A DNA stretch of 64,000 nucleotides from Psychrobacter sp. WY6 (GTDB lineage: Bacteria; Pseudomonadota; Gammaproteobacteria; Pseudomonadales; Moraxellaceae): NCBI RefSeq assembly GCF_018448495.1, contig NZ_CP049902.1, positions 186,001 to 250,000 on the forward strand, written 5' to 3'. A program made the translations under genes and the position numbers. How positions within the stretch are numbered: position 1 is the stretch's first letter; each line of letters opens with the position of its first letter. This document shows, one piece after another, positions 28,514 to 38,191 of this stretch. The notes below the pieces were generated by a model. The model was not told the DNA's origin and did not search any database. It saw nothing but the letters and a program-made list of their open reading frames with translations.

Positions 28514-29808
28514 TTATTTCGCTATCAATCCTATCTGGCGTGCCTCTTTTAGCCAGCTTGGAAACTCTTCTAGCATGTTTTCATACAAGGCTTCTTCGCT
28601 AATGTCATCCAAATCATCGAGTTCAAAAAAGTCGCAATTATCAATCACGCGCCCTTCCATGTCGTCTAGTTTTTTTAGGATGCCATAACCACGACCACCT
28701 AAGCCCAAGAACTGCCAAAATATCGGTAGTTTCGCGGCTTCCGTCATGACTCTGGTGATACCGCGATTGTCATTCACCCCGCCATCACTGATAAATAAAA
28801 CATAGACAGGTACATCCAACCCATCATTTTGATAAAACTCCGTCACGGCTTTCATGACTTCTGCTTCGTTATTGATGCGCGGGCCAAGTGCCCATTTGCG
28901 CCAGCCGCCATGAGCGTTGTCAATGAAGCCGTCATAGTTGCTCAGTCCAATCTCACCCAAATACTGCGGATCTCGGGCAAACGCCCAGCAGTCTAGCGCT
29001 TGGTCGTCATCGAAGCTGACTGCCAATGGTAATAGACGATTGACCACCTCTTGCACGCGGCCTTGTTTATATTGTCTGTTCATTGAGCCTGAGGCATCTA
29101 ACACCAACGCTACTTTTGCGGTTAATTGCTGCAATTGACGTTTCTCAAGCGATATCGTGGCTTTTTTGGCCAGATTGACGAGCTTTGGGGCTTTGTCTAG
29201 CATGACCTTTTCTAGCGATGGTTTTGCTTGCACTGGCGTGGCGGTCGGCTCGAGTACTTGCGGACTACTCTCTTCTACATCGCCACCGAAATGCTGCACG
29301 ATGGCGGCAAGTCCACCATTAAAGCCTTGCGCGACGTTAGATACTCGCCAAACGCCACTCTTACGGTAAAGCTGCATCAGCATACTGGCTTGCTGCTGGG
29401 CAAAGTCTACTGCTTGATACGCTGCCTGCGCTTTTTGTAATTGCTGCCAAATGCCAATCTCTAACGATTGAATTTGATTGAGCGGCGTGTCGGCTGATAA
29501 TACAAAAAACAAGCTGTCTATATTAGTCGCCAGTTTGGATAAATTAACTTCAAACTCGGCTTGGATGCCTTTATTCGCCGTTGGCTGCGACTCATAATGG
29601 GTGAGCTTGATTTGCCCACAAGGTGAGGTTGGCTGATTGTAAAACACCATGTAATCATCATTGATCAGCTTGCCCGCTGCGTCTAAGGCAAAGCAGCTGA
29701 TGTCCATCTCTATCGGACTTTGACGAGTGAACTTAGCGTGATTGGTGCGGTGTCATTAATAGCAAGATTGCTTAAAGGCGCGCGTTGTCCGACGGTGAGA
29801 TGGTTCAT
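28514..29808 (-). CDS. TerD-domain plus vWA-domain (TerF-like) protein, frameshifted near the start
   Basis: The open frame 29707-28514 (397 residues) has a TerD-type domain (about 1-180) with the ligand-like stretch MDISCFALDAAGKL, then a vWA domain with the MIDAS motif DASGSM (about residue 206). This is the TerF arrangement. A better start is ATG 29808 (MNHLTVGQRAPL) after AAGGA. That frame runs to a TAG and rejoins if one A is added in CTAAG near 29735, giving ITLKFTRQSPIEMDISCF, a good TerD beginning. TerD and TerF proteins bind calcium and belong to tellurite/stress-resistance clusters, but no other ter gene is nearby. Function here unknown. Confidence 0.83.
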
Positions 29809-29834
29809 GGTGTTCCTTCGATCTATTTGAAAAT

Positions 29835-30911
29835 TTAGCTCAAGTTGGATGCATAATCATTCAATCTATTGAAGTATCTTTTTAGAATAATTATGAATTC
29901 AGATACATCTATATAGAAATTCGGAAAAGCCTTTCTCAAGTTAGTTAAATTTGTAATTTCAACGAATAAGACTTGGATTTGATCTGTATAATTCAGCTCT
30001 TCTTCTAACCTGATATAAAGATTATTAACAGTTTTAGATGCTGCTTTGGGATAAGTTCTCACACACTTTCTTTCTTAATGTAGTCAATAAATATAATTGC
30101 ATAATCATTCTTAGAAGTTTCATTTAGCTTATAGCTAATGTCTGAAGTCATATTATTAAGAAGCACTAGTAGTTCTGTTATTTTTAACTCCAACATTATT
30201 TCTTTGAGCCGTATAGAACCTCTGATTACCTCTTCTGCATCACCTATAGTAAGGTGTTTACGGCCACTTTCAAATTTCTCAAACCATGAAAATATATAAG
30301 AAGACTCTTTAAAAAAACTCTTCCAGTCTTTTTCGCCATCGCCGCCTTTGAAGTTTACTCCCATATAAGTTCCTATAGTCTCTACCACAGTAGACCATGC
30401 ATGCTGTGACTTCGTCCTAACTTGTAACTCAAATAACCTTTTGTACTCTATGCCCCTATGTTTATTTTTTATCTCGAAAGTTATATGGTAGCTTCTATAC
30501 CCATCTTCTTTTGGTTTTTTTATATAATTAAACTCTCTAACGATAGAAATATTTCTACCTAATATTTTACCGTCTTGTAATAACTTAACTACCTTTGCTA
30601 ATTCTTTCAGATCATTGACTACAAGCCTTACACCTACAATATCCTGCATTTTGGTGAGTCTCATACCTTCACTTTTGACTAATTTTTGTTTTATTGACAC
30701 TAGCCTTTTTAGTCGTTGCCCTGTGTAGCAATTCTTAAGATCAAGGTTTTTGACGATTCTTTCTAGTAGTTTTGAAGCTATATCTAATGCATAAATGTTG
30801 TGCGAGCGCCATTCTCTTATTACTTCGTGAGCCTGTCCGCTATTAAAATCTTCAGATATAAGCTGATATACGTTTTGTAGTATGTGTTTGACTTCATTCG
30901 AAGGTACTCAC
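29835..30911 (-). CDS. RelA/SpoT-domain protein (possible small alarmone synthetase), frameshifted as sequenced
   Basis: Three pieces make one protein. The main open frame (30700-30059) carries MQDIVGVRLVV, EDGYRSYHITFE and LFELQVRTKSQHAWS, the core of the (p)ppGpp-synthetase nucleotidyltransferase fold. The same frame is open upstream to about 30898 and encodes EWRSHNIYALDIASKLLE and QRLKRLVS, the RxKxxxS element, so the real start lies near 30910 (a GTG at 30911 is in another frame). The piece 30062-29835 holds the expected C-terminus (TNLRKAFPNFYID). There is no HD hydrolase or regulatory domain. It could make alarmones or be a toxic relative. The region is visibly AT-richer than its neighbours, suggesting transfer. 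Confidence 0.82.
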
Positions 30912-31106
30912 TATCTAATATAAATCTTGTTATATGAAAAAAATATAGAAGAATATATTTGTCATTAATTTTGGAAAACATTTTATATCAACTTTGTTTT
31001 AAATGACAAAGTAGTAGAGACATACAGTGTGACAAATCATAGCACACAGATATTTATTAATGGTATAGATATGAACTCTTAAGTAACTAACTAACCAGTA
31101 GATAAT

Positions 31107-31140
31107 AAAAAACGCCATCACAATTGTGATGGCGTTTTTT
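31107..31140 (-). terminator. Perfect palindromic terminator behind the valS tail copy
   Basis: AAAACGCCATCACAATTG and its exact complement form an uninterrupted palindrome with A and T runs at the ends. It lies about 25 bases beyond the stop codon of the displaced valS 3' end, where the original valS terminator would be expected. Confidence 0.88.
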
Positions 31141-31165
31141 ATTCATACAGATATGACTATGCCAA

Positions 31166-31320
31166 TTACAACGCTTTCAACTGCTCCATCTGCGCCGTCA
31201 TCGCGGTCAACTGCCCTTCTAGCTCAGCCAGTTTCGCCTTCTCTCTTCTAACACTTCCGCAGGTGCTTTGCTAACAAAACCTTCATTACCTAGCTTACGC
31301 AAGATACTTTCAGCTTGCTT
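31166..31320 (-). pseudogene. Displaced, diverged copy of the valS 3' end
   Basis: About 150 bases match the last 50 codons of valS (31666-31816). Near the stop the two copies are almost identical over about 65 bases, and they diverge further in. The copy encodes [14 protein letters not shown] and, after a frame change, [20 protein letters not shown], ending in TAA instead of TAG. It begins exactly at the stop of the small membrane ORF and ends next to a terminator. It is not a gene by itself: no start, and its frame is broken. It looks like a 3' end of valS left by insertion or recombination. Confidence 0.88.
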
Positions 31321-31645
31321 AAAAAAACCACTTAAACCCAACTAAAACTATCACAGTTACAACCAGTCCCAACCAACCAAATCCCTTTGTTCCTTGTACT
31401 GGTATCGTCGCATTTATTTCAGGAAATAGAATAGCGCCATACGATACTAGAGGTAATATCATCAGCAAGGTATCAATATGACGATTCGGTGAAAAGTATG
31501 GAGGATTTAAAAATAGATAAACAAGCACATATACCACCATAAATATAGTGGCGAAAATGGCATGCTTATCTAATGACTCATGACGATTCCAATAGAAAAA
31601 TAGAATCGCCATGATCAAGAATGCAAGTATTAAAGTTATGGCCAT
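31319..31645 (-). CDS. Small membrane protein inserted behind valS
   Basis: 108 residues with four probable membrane segments: MAITLILAFLIMAILFFYW, then FMVVYVLVYLFL, LLMILPLVSYGAILF and LVVTVIVLVGFKWFF. No family recognised. It starts 17 bases after the valS stop, has no clear ribosome-binding site, and may be translated by coupling. Its stop codon is formed at the junction with the displaced valS tail, so it is the only gene between the two valS ends. Probably carried in with an insertion event. Confidence 0.65.
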   Translation of the reverse strand: MAITLILAFLIMAILFFYWNRHESLDKHAIFATIFMVVYVLVYLFLNPPYFSPNRHIDTLLMILPLVSYGAILFPEINATIPVQGTKGFGWLGLVVTVIVLVGFKWFF

Positions 31646-31662
31646 TATAATGATTGCTTAGA

Positions 31663-34594
31663 CTACAACGCTTTCAACTGCTCCATCTGCGCCGTCATTG
31701 CGGTCAACTGCCCTTCTAGCTCAGCCAGTTTTGCTTTCTCAGCATCGACCACTTCCGCAGGTGCTTTACTGACGAAGCCTTCATTGCCTAGCTTGCGTGC
31801 GATGCCTTCGGCTTGACCTTTCAACTTATCATATGACTTACCTAAACGTGCTAGCTCAGCCGTTGGATCAATCAGCCCTTTCATCGGTACAAGTACCCGT
31901 AGCTGCCCGACCATACTTGATGATGATAGTGGCACCTCATCGCCTTCTTTGACGATCTCTAGGCTCTCAACTTTAGCAAGCGCTTTGAACTGGTTTTTGA
32001 TACGTGACAGACGCGCGTCTTCATCGCTAGAGATATTTTGTAGTAGCACTGGCAGACGTACGGCATTACCCAATTTCATCTCACCACGGATGTTACGGAC
32101 GCTAGCGATGAGCTCTTGTAGCCACGCCATATCCGCCTCGACCTGCTCACTGATTTGTGCATCATCCGTTTTTGGATAGTCAGCGACTACGATGCTGTCA
32201 GTGTTTTTGCGATTCAGTAGCGGTGCAACCGTCTGCCAAATTTGCTCGGTCAGATACGGCATGATTGGATGGCTAAAGCGTAACGCCGTCTCTAGCACAT
32301 GCAGCAATATAACGGATTTGCGCTTTGCGTTCGTCAGACACCGAGTCATCATTTAGACTGGCTTTGGCAAGCTCAACATACCAATCACAGTACTCATTCC
32401 AGATAAACTCATAGATATCTTGGCTGACCATATCGAGACGATACTGAGCGAAATGCTGATGGATATCGGCAACGGTAGAGTTCAGACGACTCATGATCCA
32501 TTTTTCTGGTAATTCCCAAACGTCAGGGTTTGCCGCTTGGTCGATAGGCTTGGCAGAACCTTCGCTATCGACACAGTTCATGAGTACAAAACGGCTGGCG
32601 TTCCAGATTTTATTACAGAAGTTACGATAGCCTTCGACACGCTTTAGATCAAAGTTGATATCGCGACCGGTACTGGCAAGCGAGGTAAAGGTAAAACGTA
32701 GCGCATCCGTACCAAAGGCTGGGATGCCTTCTGGGAATTCTTTACGCGTTTGCTTTTCGATTTTAGCCGCGTCTTTCGGATTCATCATATTGCTGGTGCG
32801 TTTTTCTACCAGCGCTTCCAGATCAATACCGTCGATGAGGTCAATCGGATCTAAGACGTTACCTTTCGATTTTGACATTTTTTGACCATTGCCATCACGT
32901 ACCAGACCATGCACATAGACGGTCTTAAACGGTACTTGCGGCGTGCCGTCTTCGTTTTTCACGAAGTGCATGGTCATCATGATCATGCGCGCCACCCAAA
33001 AGAAAATAATGTCAAAACCTGTCACCAACACGCTGGTCGGGTGGAAGGTGTCCATCACGCGTGGGTCGGCGTTGACGTCTGCCCAGTCAAGCGTACTGAA
33101 CGTCCATAGACCAGAGCTGAACCACGTATCGAGTACGTCATCATCTTGGCGCAAGATCACGTCATCGCTGAGACTGTATTTACTACGCACTTCCGCTTCG
33201 TCACGGGCAACATAAACTTCACCAGTCTCATCGTCATACCATGCAGGGATACGATGTCCCCACCAGAGCTGACGGCTGATGCACCAGTCTTGTAGATCGG
33301 TCATCCACGACATATACATGTTTTTGTACTGTGCAGGGACAAACTCGATGCTGCCGTCTTCTACCGCATCAATCGCAGGCTTAGCCAATTCTTTAACCGC
33401 GACATACCACTGATCGGTCAACCACGGCTCAACGATCGTACCACCACGCTCAGCACGCGGCGCTTTGAGTGCGTAGTCCTCGATGTCTTCTAGCCAGCCT
33501 TGATCACCTGCTTGCTCAACAAGGAACTTACGTGCGGCAAAACGCTCAAGTCCTGCATACTCACTTGGCGTGGTTTCCAACTCTGGCTCACGTGTTTGCA
33601 GATCAGGATACACTTCCATCGCTGCTAAGATATTGGCGCGCTCATCAAGGATATTAATCAATGGTAAGCTATGACGACGACCCAATTCATAATCGTTGAA
33701 ATCGTGCGCTGGGGTGATTTTTACACAGCCCGTACCGAAGTCTTTTTCGACATAATCATCAGCGACGATAGGCACGACACGACCCGTAATTGGCAAGGTA
33801 ATGGTTTTGCCAACCAAATGCGCATAACGCTCATCGCTAGGATTGACTGCAACAGCGGTATCACCCAGCAAAGTCTCAGGACGCGTAGTCGCTACCACCA
33901 GATAGTTTTTACCATCTTGAGTGGTCAGATCTTTATCCGTGAAATAATAGCGGAAATGCCACAAGCTGCCTTTTTCGTCATGGTTTTCTACTTCTAAATC
34001 AGACAATGCAGTTTGGAACTTTGGATCCCAGTTGACCAAACGCTTACCACGATATATCAAACCATCATCGAATAGGCGTACGAACACTTCTTTTACCGCG
34101 TTAGACAGACCATCATCCATGGTAAAACGCTCACGCGACCAATCGACCGAGCTGCCCAAACGGCGAATTTGGCTGGTGATATTGCCGCCCGACTCTTCTT
34201 TCCATTCCCATACTTTATCGATGAAGTCTTCGCGCGTCATGTCACGACGTTTGATGCCTTGTGCTTCCAAACGACGTTCAACAACCATTTGGGTCGCGAT
34301 ACCTGCATGGTCCGTACCTGGTTGCCAAAGCGTATTATCACCATCCATACGGTGATAACGCGTGAGCGCATCCATAATGGCATTGTTAAAGCCATGACCC
34401 ATGTGCAGCGAGCCAGTGACATTCGGTGGTGGCAAGGCGATAGAGAACGACTCTTCTTTATCAAAGGTCGGCTTAAAATAGCCGCTTTCTTCCCAGCCTT
34501 GATACATGCCTGCTTCGACTTCCGCAGGATTATAGGCATTCTCTAACTGGCTTAAGGCCGCTTGAATAGATGTGGTAAGGTTGTGGTTACTCAT
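31663..34594 (-). CDS. valS: Valyl-tRNA synthetase, frameshifted once as sequenced
   Basis: Charges tRNA-Val; essential. The frame from 34594 has the class I HIGH-type motif GSLHMGH in [18 protein letters not shown], the editing domain, [13 protein letters not shown], and the KMSKS loop in [14 protein letters not shown]. It continues to [10 protein letters not shown] and then breaks near 32320. The second frame (to 31663) supplies [19 protein letters not shown], the anticodon-binding domain, and the C-terminal coiled-coil arm ending [11 protein letters not shown]. Joined length is about 975 residues, typical. An intact gene is expected in the organism. A second copy of its last 50 codons lies about 500 bases downstream. 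Confidence 0.95.
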
Positions 34595-34796
34595 AATGGC
34601 ATTATCTTTTATTGATTGAATGTGATTAAAGCGAATATAAAATCATGAAAATAATGAATAGAGTGATTTTAACGCAGATGGCCAGATTTTGTTAGATGCT
34701 AAGGCAATTTATCAGACTTGCAGAGTGGCATTGCCCCATTAATAAGCGCAAAAGCCCATAAACGTCACCAATCGAATGAGATTCCAACAAAATAAG

Positions 34797-34857
34797 TGCT
34801 AGTGATGTTATAAAATATGGGTCATGCTATGAGGTATATTCTATAACATCACTAGCA
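34797..34857. repeat. 16-base perfect inverted repeat between valS and the FNT gene
   Basis: TGCTAGTGATGTTATA (34797-34812) and its exact complement TATAACATCACTAGCA (34842-34857) flank 29 bases. There is no T tract, so it is not an ordinary terminator. It lies in the roughly 315-base divergent region 34595-34910, which should hold the promoters of valS and the FNT gene; nothing else was recognised there. Confidence 0.8.
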
Positions 34858-34910
34858 TATAAATGGCGTCTTTATCCTAAAATCATGATCTTATAAACAG
34901 CGAGCCGACC

Positions 34911-36032
34911 GTGTCCAAAGATACCGAGCACACCTATAACAATAGCAGCCACTCTCAAGCTGATGAAATAGACGCTAATGAAAGAGACGATAAGCGCTTG
35001 ATTGATGATAAGCGCTTGATTGATGATAGCGTTTATCAACCATCTCTTACTGAAGATAAAGACATTAGCAAGACTGCGATTCCAGATGATACCGAGGCGA
35101 CAGAAAGTTTAGAAGACGAAGATTTCTCTGAAGATATGAGCGAAGCAGATAAGGAAACCATCAAAAAAGTCGCCAATGATGACAACTTGAGTCAAGCAAA
35201 GAGCTATGCCAGTATCTTGGTTGAGCAAGTGATGGATGCCAAAGAAACCTTTGAGCGCTCACTTGGCTCGCTATTTACCAGTGCCTTTACCGCTGGGCTT
35301 GAGATTGGCATTAGCTTCTTTATGATTTTATCGGCTTTTGCGCTGTTGAGTGGTGTGCTACCAAGCCAATACGCAATCGTGCTCGCCTCCCTACTTTACC
35401 CAATTGGCTTTATCATCGTCGTCATTGGTCAGTCGCTATTATTCACCGAACAAACCTCATTATTAAGCCTACCTGTGCTTAACAAGATTGAACCGCTACA
35501 CAAATTGCTACGCCTTTGGGGTATTGTCATCGCTGGCAACATCGTTGGCGGCTGTCTGTTTGCCGCATTGATGATAGGTTTGGGTTTAAATATGCAGCTG
35601 TTTAGCGTGAGCGACATCGACACTTATGCCGAACACATTTTAGGATTTAGGTGGTGGGTCATATTTGGTAGCGCCATCTTAGCAGGTTGGATGATGGGCG
35701 TCACTGCGTGGCTTGTGACCTCAGCACGCGACACCCTTAGCCGCATCGTTTTGGTAGCGCTTATTACTGGCAGTATTGGTTTTTTAGGACTGCACCACAG
35801 TATCGTGGGCAACATTGAGATTTTTTCTGCCTTGCTATACGGCAATACCGTCAGCTTGGGGCGTTATTTACTGTTTTTAGTAGTGATATTGGTGGGCAAT
35901 ACCGTCGGCGGCGTGGTGTTTGTGGCAGTACTCAAAAACCGTACGTTCTTATTTCAAATTGAAAAAGTGAAAGAACAAACGGCTAGTGAACAAGCGGAAG
36001 CTAGAAGCAGTATAAATACCCACCGACCTTGA
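34911..36032 (+). CDS. Formate/nitrite transporter family (FNT, YfdC-like) protein with acidic N-terminal extension
   Basis: 373 residues from GTG 34911. The first 110 or so are hydrophilic and acidic, probably cytoplasmic. The rest has six membrane segments of the FNT fold: SLFTSAFTAGLEIGISFFMI, a half-helix near LFTEQTSLLSLP, and LGLHHSIVGNIEIFSALL with the central histidine region of FNT channels. FNT proteins are pentameric channels for formate, nitrite or hydrosulfide; substrate here unknown. The extension contains DDKRLID twice, encoded by an exact 18-base tandem repeat (34989-35006, 35007-35024). Confidence 0.87.
   Translation: MSKDTEHTYNNSSHSQADEIDANERDDKRLIDDKRLIDDSVYQPSLTEDKDISKTAIPDDTEATESLEDEDFSEDMSEADKETIKKVANDDNLSQAKSYASILVEQVMDAKETFERSLGSLFTSAFTAGLEIGISFFMILSAFALLSGVLPSQYAIVLASLLYPIGFIIVVIGQSLLFTEQTSLLSLPVLNKIEPLHKLLRLWGIVIAGNIVGGCLFAALMIGLGLNMQLFSVSDIDTYAEHILGFRWWVIFGSAILAGWMMGVTAWLVTSARDTLSRIVLVALITGSIGFLGLHHSIVGNIEIFSALLYGNTVSLGRYLLFLVVILVGNTVGGVVFVAVLKNRTFLFQIEKVKEQTASEQAEARSSINTHRP
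34989..35024. repeat. 18-base exact tandem repeat inside the FNT gene
   Basis: GATAAGCGCTTGATTGAT occurs twice in tandem and in frame, adding six residues per copy to the acidic N-terminal extension. Copy number may vary between strains. Confidence 0.85.
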
Positions 36033-36080
36033 TTGGTATTGGTTAATGCTAAATGCTATAAATAGATAATTCGCCTATTA

Positions 36081-36120
36081 CCCATAACAAGGTTCAATAT
36101 TTAAACCTGTTATGGGTTTT
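36081..36120. terminator. Terminator between FNT and BASS genes
   Basis: CCCATAACAAGGTT (36081-36094) pairs with AACCTGTTATGGG (36104-36115) with one bulge, followed by a T run. It sits between convergent genes. Confidence 0.8.
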
Positions 36121-36126
36121 CAGCAT

Positions 36127-37050
36127 CTACAGCATACGCGCTGCCAACACGCTATTTTCTATTTCAGATTTTCTCAGCTTATCGTGTTGAGCGCTAAATA
36201 TACGCACCAAAATCCCCGCGCTTAAGAACATCACCAAGGTATAAATGGCTGGCATCATCGACATGTCGTAGTTAGATAATAACGTCAATGCCATAAATAT
36301 CGACAAGGTACTGTTTTGTAGACCGACTTCTAGCGTCACCGAGGTTCTTTGCGCCCAGTTGAGACCGAACCATTTACTACTATAATAACCGAGCGCCATG
36401 GTTGAGAGATTTAATAATACCGATACGGGACCCGTAGCGATAAAGGCGTCGACAATGATATCGCGTTGCACATAGCCCAAAAATAGCACTAAAAACGTTA
36501 AAAATATCACCCCAAATCGAGACACATAAACTTGTGAGCGATCGGCAACGGTTGGTGCATAGCGTTTAATCAGCATACCGACACTAATAGGCACTATCGT
36601 CAGCACCACCAAAGTCAGCATCGTTTTTACTACTGGTAACTCAAACTCACTACCGCTGCCCATAAAATAAATCAATGAAAAGCTCAGCACAATGGGAATG
36701 GTAAAGACGGTAATCACGCTCGCAATCGCGGTCATCGTCACCGACAGCGCCACATCGCCTTTGGCTAAATAGGTAAATAAGTTTGAGGTAGTGCCACCCG
36801 GACACAGTACGAGGAGCATAACCCCGACGGCATACTCTGGGCGTAATGGCATGATATTGGCTAACGCAAAGCCAATGATAGGTAACAGTATCAACTGATT
36901 GGTCAAGCCAATGCCGACTGCTTTTGGATATTTTAAAACCCGTTTAAAATCGTTGGTGACGAGGGTCAGCCCCATGCCCATCATGATTAAAAACAGACAA
37001 ATAGGAATGATAACTGAATTGACTAACGTGACTATGGCAAGACCTTCCAT
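36127..37050 (-). CDS. Bile acid:sodium symporter family (BASS/SBF) transporter
   Basis: 307 residues with nine or ten membrane segments. Marks of the family are MGMGLTLVTNDFKRV, LGIGLTNQ-like IGLTNQLILLPIIGFALA, LVLCPGGTTSNLFTYLAKGD with the crossing-helix motif, and LEVGLQNSTLSIFMALT. Bacterial members import sodium-coupled organic acids such as pantoate or keto acids as well as bile acids; substrate unknown. ATG 37050 is preceded by AAGGA. Convergent with the FNT gene. Confidence 0.9.
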   Translation of the reverse strand: MEGLAIVTLVNSVIIPICLFLIMMGMGLTLVTNDFKRVLKYPKAVGIGLTNQLILLPIIGFALANIMPLRPEYAVGVMLLVLCPGGTTSNLFTYLAKGDVALSVTMTAIASVITVFTIPIVLSFSLIYFMGSGSEFELPVVKTMLTLVVLTIVPISVGMLIKRYAPTVADRSQVYVSRFGVIFLTFLVLFLGYVQRDIIVDAFIATGPVSVLLNLSTMALGYYSSKWFGLNWAQRTSVTLEVGLQNSTLSIFMALTLLSNYDMSMMPAIYTLVMFLSAGILVRIFSAQHDKLRKSEIENSVLAARML

Positions 37051-37340
37051 AACTACATCCTTGTAGATAAGAGCTGTTTATAGGTTCATTTTATAGATGA
37101 ATTTTATAGACCGAGTATGCTGATTAAATGACGCTTGATTAGCAATCCTTGCTAAGGCGTATCCTCATAATCAATAGCCGTTAAACACCGACAATCAATT
37201 AAAAAAACAGCAAAAAATAAGACAGGGTAAAAGCAAGTATATAGGGGTAAAGCCAGCCTTATTTGCTTTATTCAACGACTCATCAGTCAAATATGGTGTT
37301 TGGGTTTACAGAACGATGAAATATCATTGAACAACAACCT

Positions 37341-37535
37341 TCAATCACCACCACCTGAATCACCGCTACTTGAGTCGCTGCTGCTTGAATCACTACCATC
37401 GCTATCGTCAAGATTATCCTGATCCCAAGAAGAATCCAAAGAAACTGGCGAATTGTCGCGGCTTCCAAACCAACTAGCGACTTTTATGACAATATAAAGG
37501 ATTATAAATCCAGCGATAATCTGTAGAAGAAGCAT
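37341..37535 (-). CDS. Small single-span membrane protein with Ser/Asp-rich tail
   Basis: 64 residues: one membrane segment at the start (MLLLQIIAGFIILYIVIKVA) and then a tail dominated by Ser, Asp and Gly (SDSSSSDSSSGDSGGGD). No family recognised. No strong ribosome-binding site, but the frame, hydrophobic profile and position behind two YbjQ-family genes on the same strand support a real gene. Probably faces the cytoplasm with the acidic tail, which might bind cations; this is a guess. Confidence 0.55.
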   Translation of the reverse strand: MLLLQIIAGFIILYIVIKVASWFGSRDNSPVSLDSSWDQDNLDDSDGSDSSSSDSSSGDSGGGD

Positions 37536-37667
37536 GGTTTATTCTTTATAAATAACAGGTGAGGTAAGTAAGAGACGGTATAGATGAGGGACAATCAAAA
37601 CGCATGACTGACATTCAATCGTAGATATTGATTACATTAATTCTGAGTGATTCATTGCGCTTTAGAG

Positions 37668-38132
37668 TTACTCACGGCTGTTCACTGCAGTGCCATAAGC
37701 GATGGCTTCAACCATGCTGCCCAATTGATTGATATTGCTAACTTCTAGACGTAAGCCATAGATATGGTTATAGCCTTTGGCTTGTGCTTCGGTACGCATA
37801 CGTACAAGAGCCTCGCGGCGGGCACGGTCGAGTAAGGTCTCGTAAGTGGTCAAGTTTTTACCAAAAATGCTCAATACCCGAGCGATAATCATTTTGAAAT
37901 AATCTTGGGCAATAACCACACTACCAAGTACCAGCTCGCCCTCAGTATGGGCAACAAGTTTTGGCACATAAAAGCGCTCGCTTGAGACCATAATATGGCT
38001 TAATTCCTGCTCTGCAATGCTTAACTGCGCGAGATGTTGGCGCTCATGACGCGACCCAAAAAACCAACCAGCAGCGAATAGTAAAATAAACGGTGCGTAA
38101 TTGATAAGCATTTGGGTAAGGGAATTATTCAT
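37668..38132 (-). CDS. Membrane-anchored YbjQ-family (UPF0145) protein
   Basis: 154 residues. An N-terminal membrane segment (LINYAPFILLFAAGWFFGS) anchors a YbjQ-like domain: an internal stretch LTTYETLLDRARREALVRM followed by YNHIYGLRLEVSNI and AIAYGTAV, parallel to the neighbouring soluble YbjQ protein. The family is predicted to form a pentameric ring and is sometimes called a heavy-metal-binding domain; function unproven. It lies 59 bases after the soluble paralogue and probably shares its transcript. Confidence 0.83.
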   Translation of the reverse strand: MNNSLTQMLINYAPFILLFAAGWFFGSRHERQHLAQLSIAEQELSHIMVSSERFYVPKLVAHTEGELVLGSVVIAQDYFKMIIARVLSIFGKNLTTYETLLDRARREALVRMRTEAQAKGYNHIYGLRLEVSNINQLGSMVEAIAYGTAVNSRE

Positions 38133-38191
38133 GGCACGCTCTTGTCATAAACTTATCATAAAAAAACATCGATGCTTTAAGATTTGGTTAG

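Noticed and set aside
31165..31320. valS tail copy as a separate small gene
   Set aside because: No start codon and a broken frame; it is a remnant of valS.
37283..37468. 61-codon open frame overlapping the small Ser/Asp-tailed protein
   Set aside because: It overlaps the better supported frame 37341-37535, and its Gln/Val repeats come from the shadow of Ser/Asp codons.
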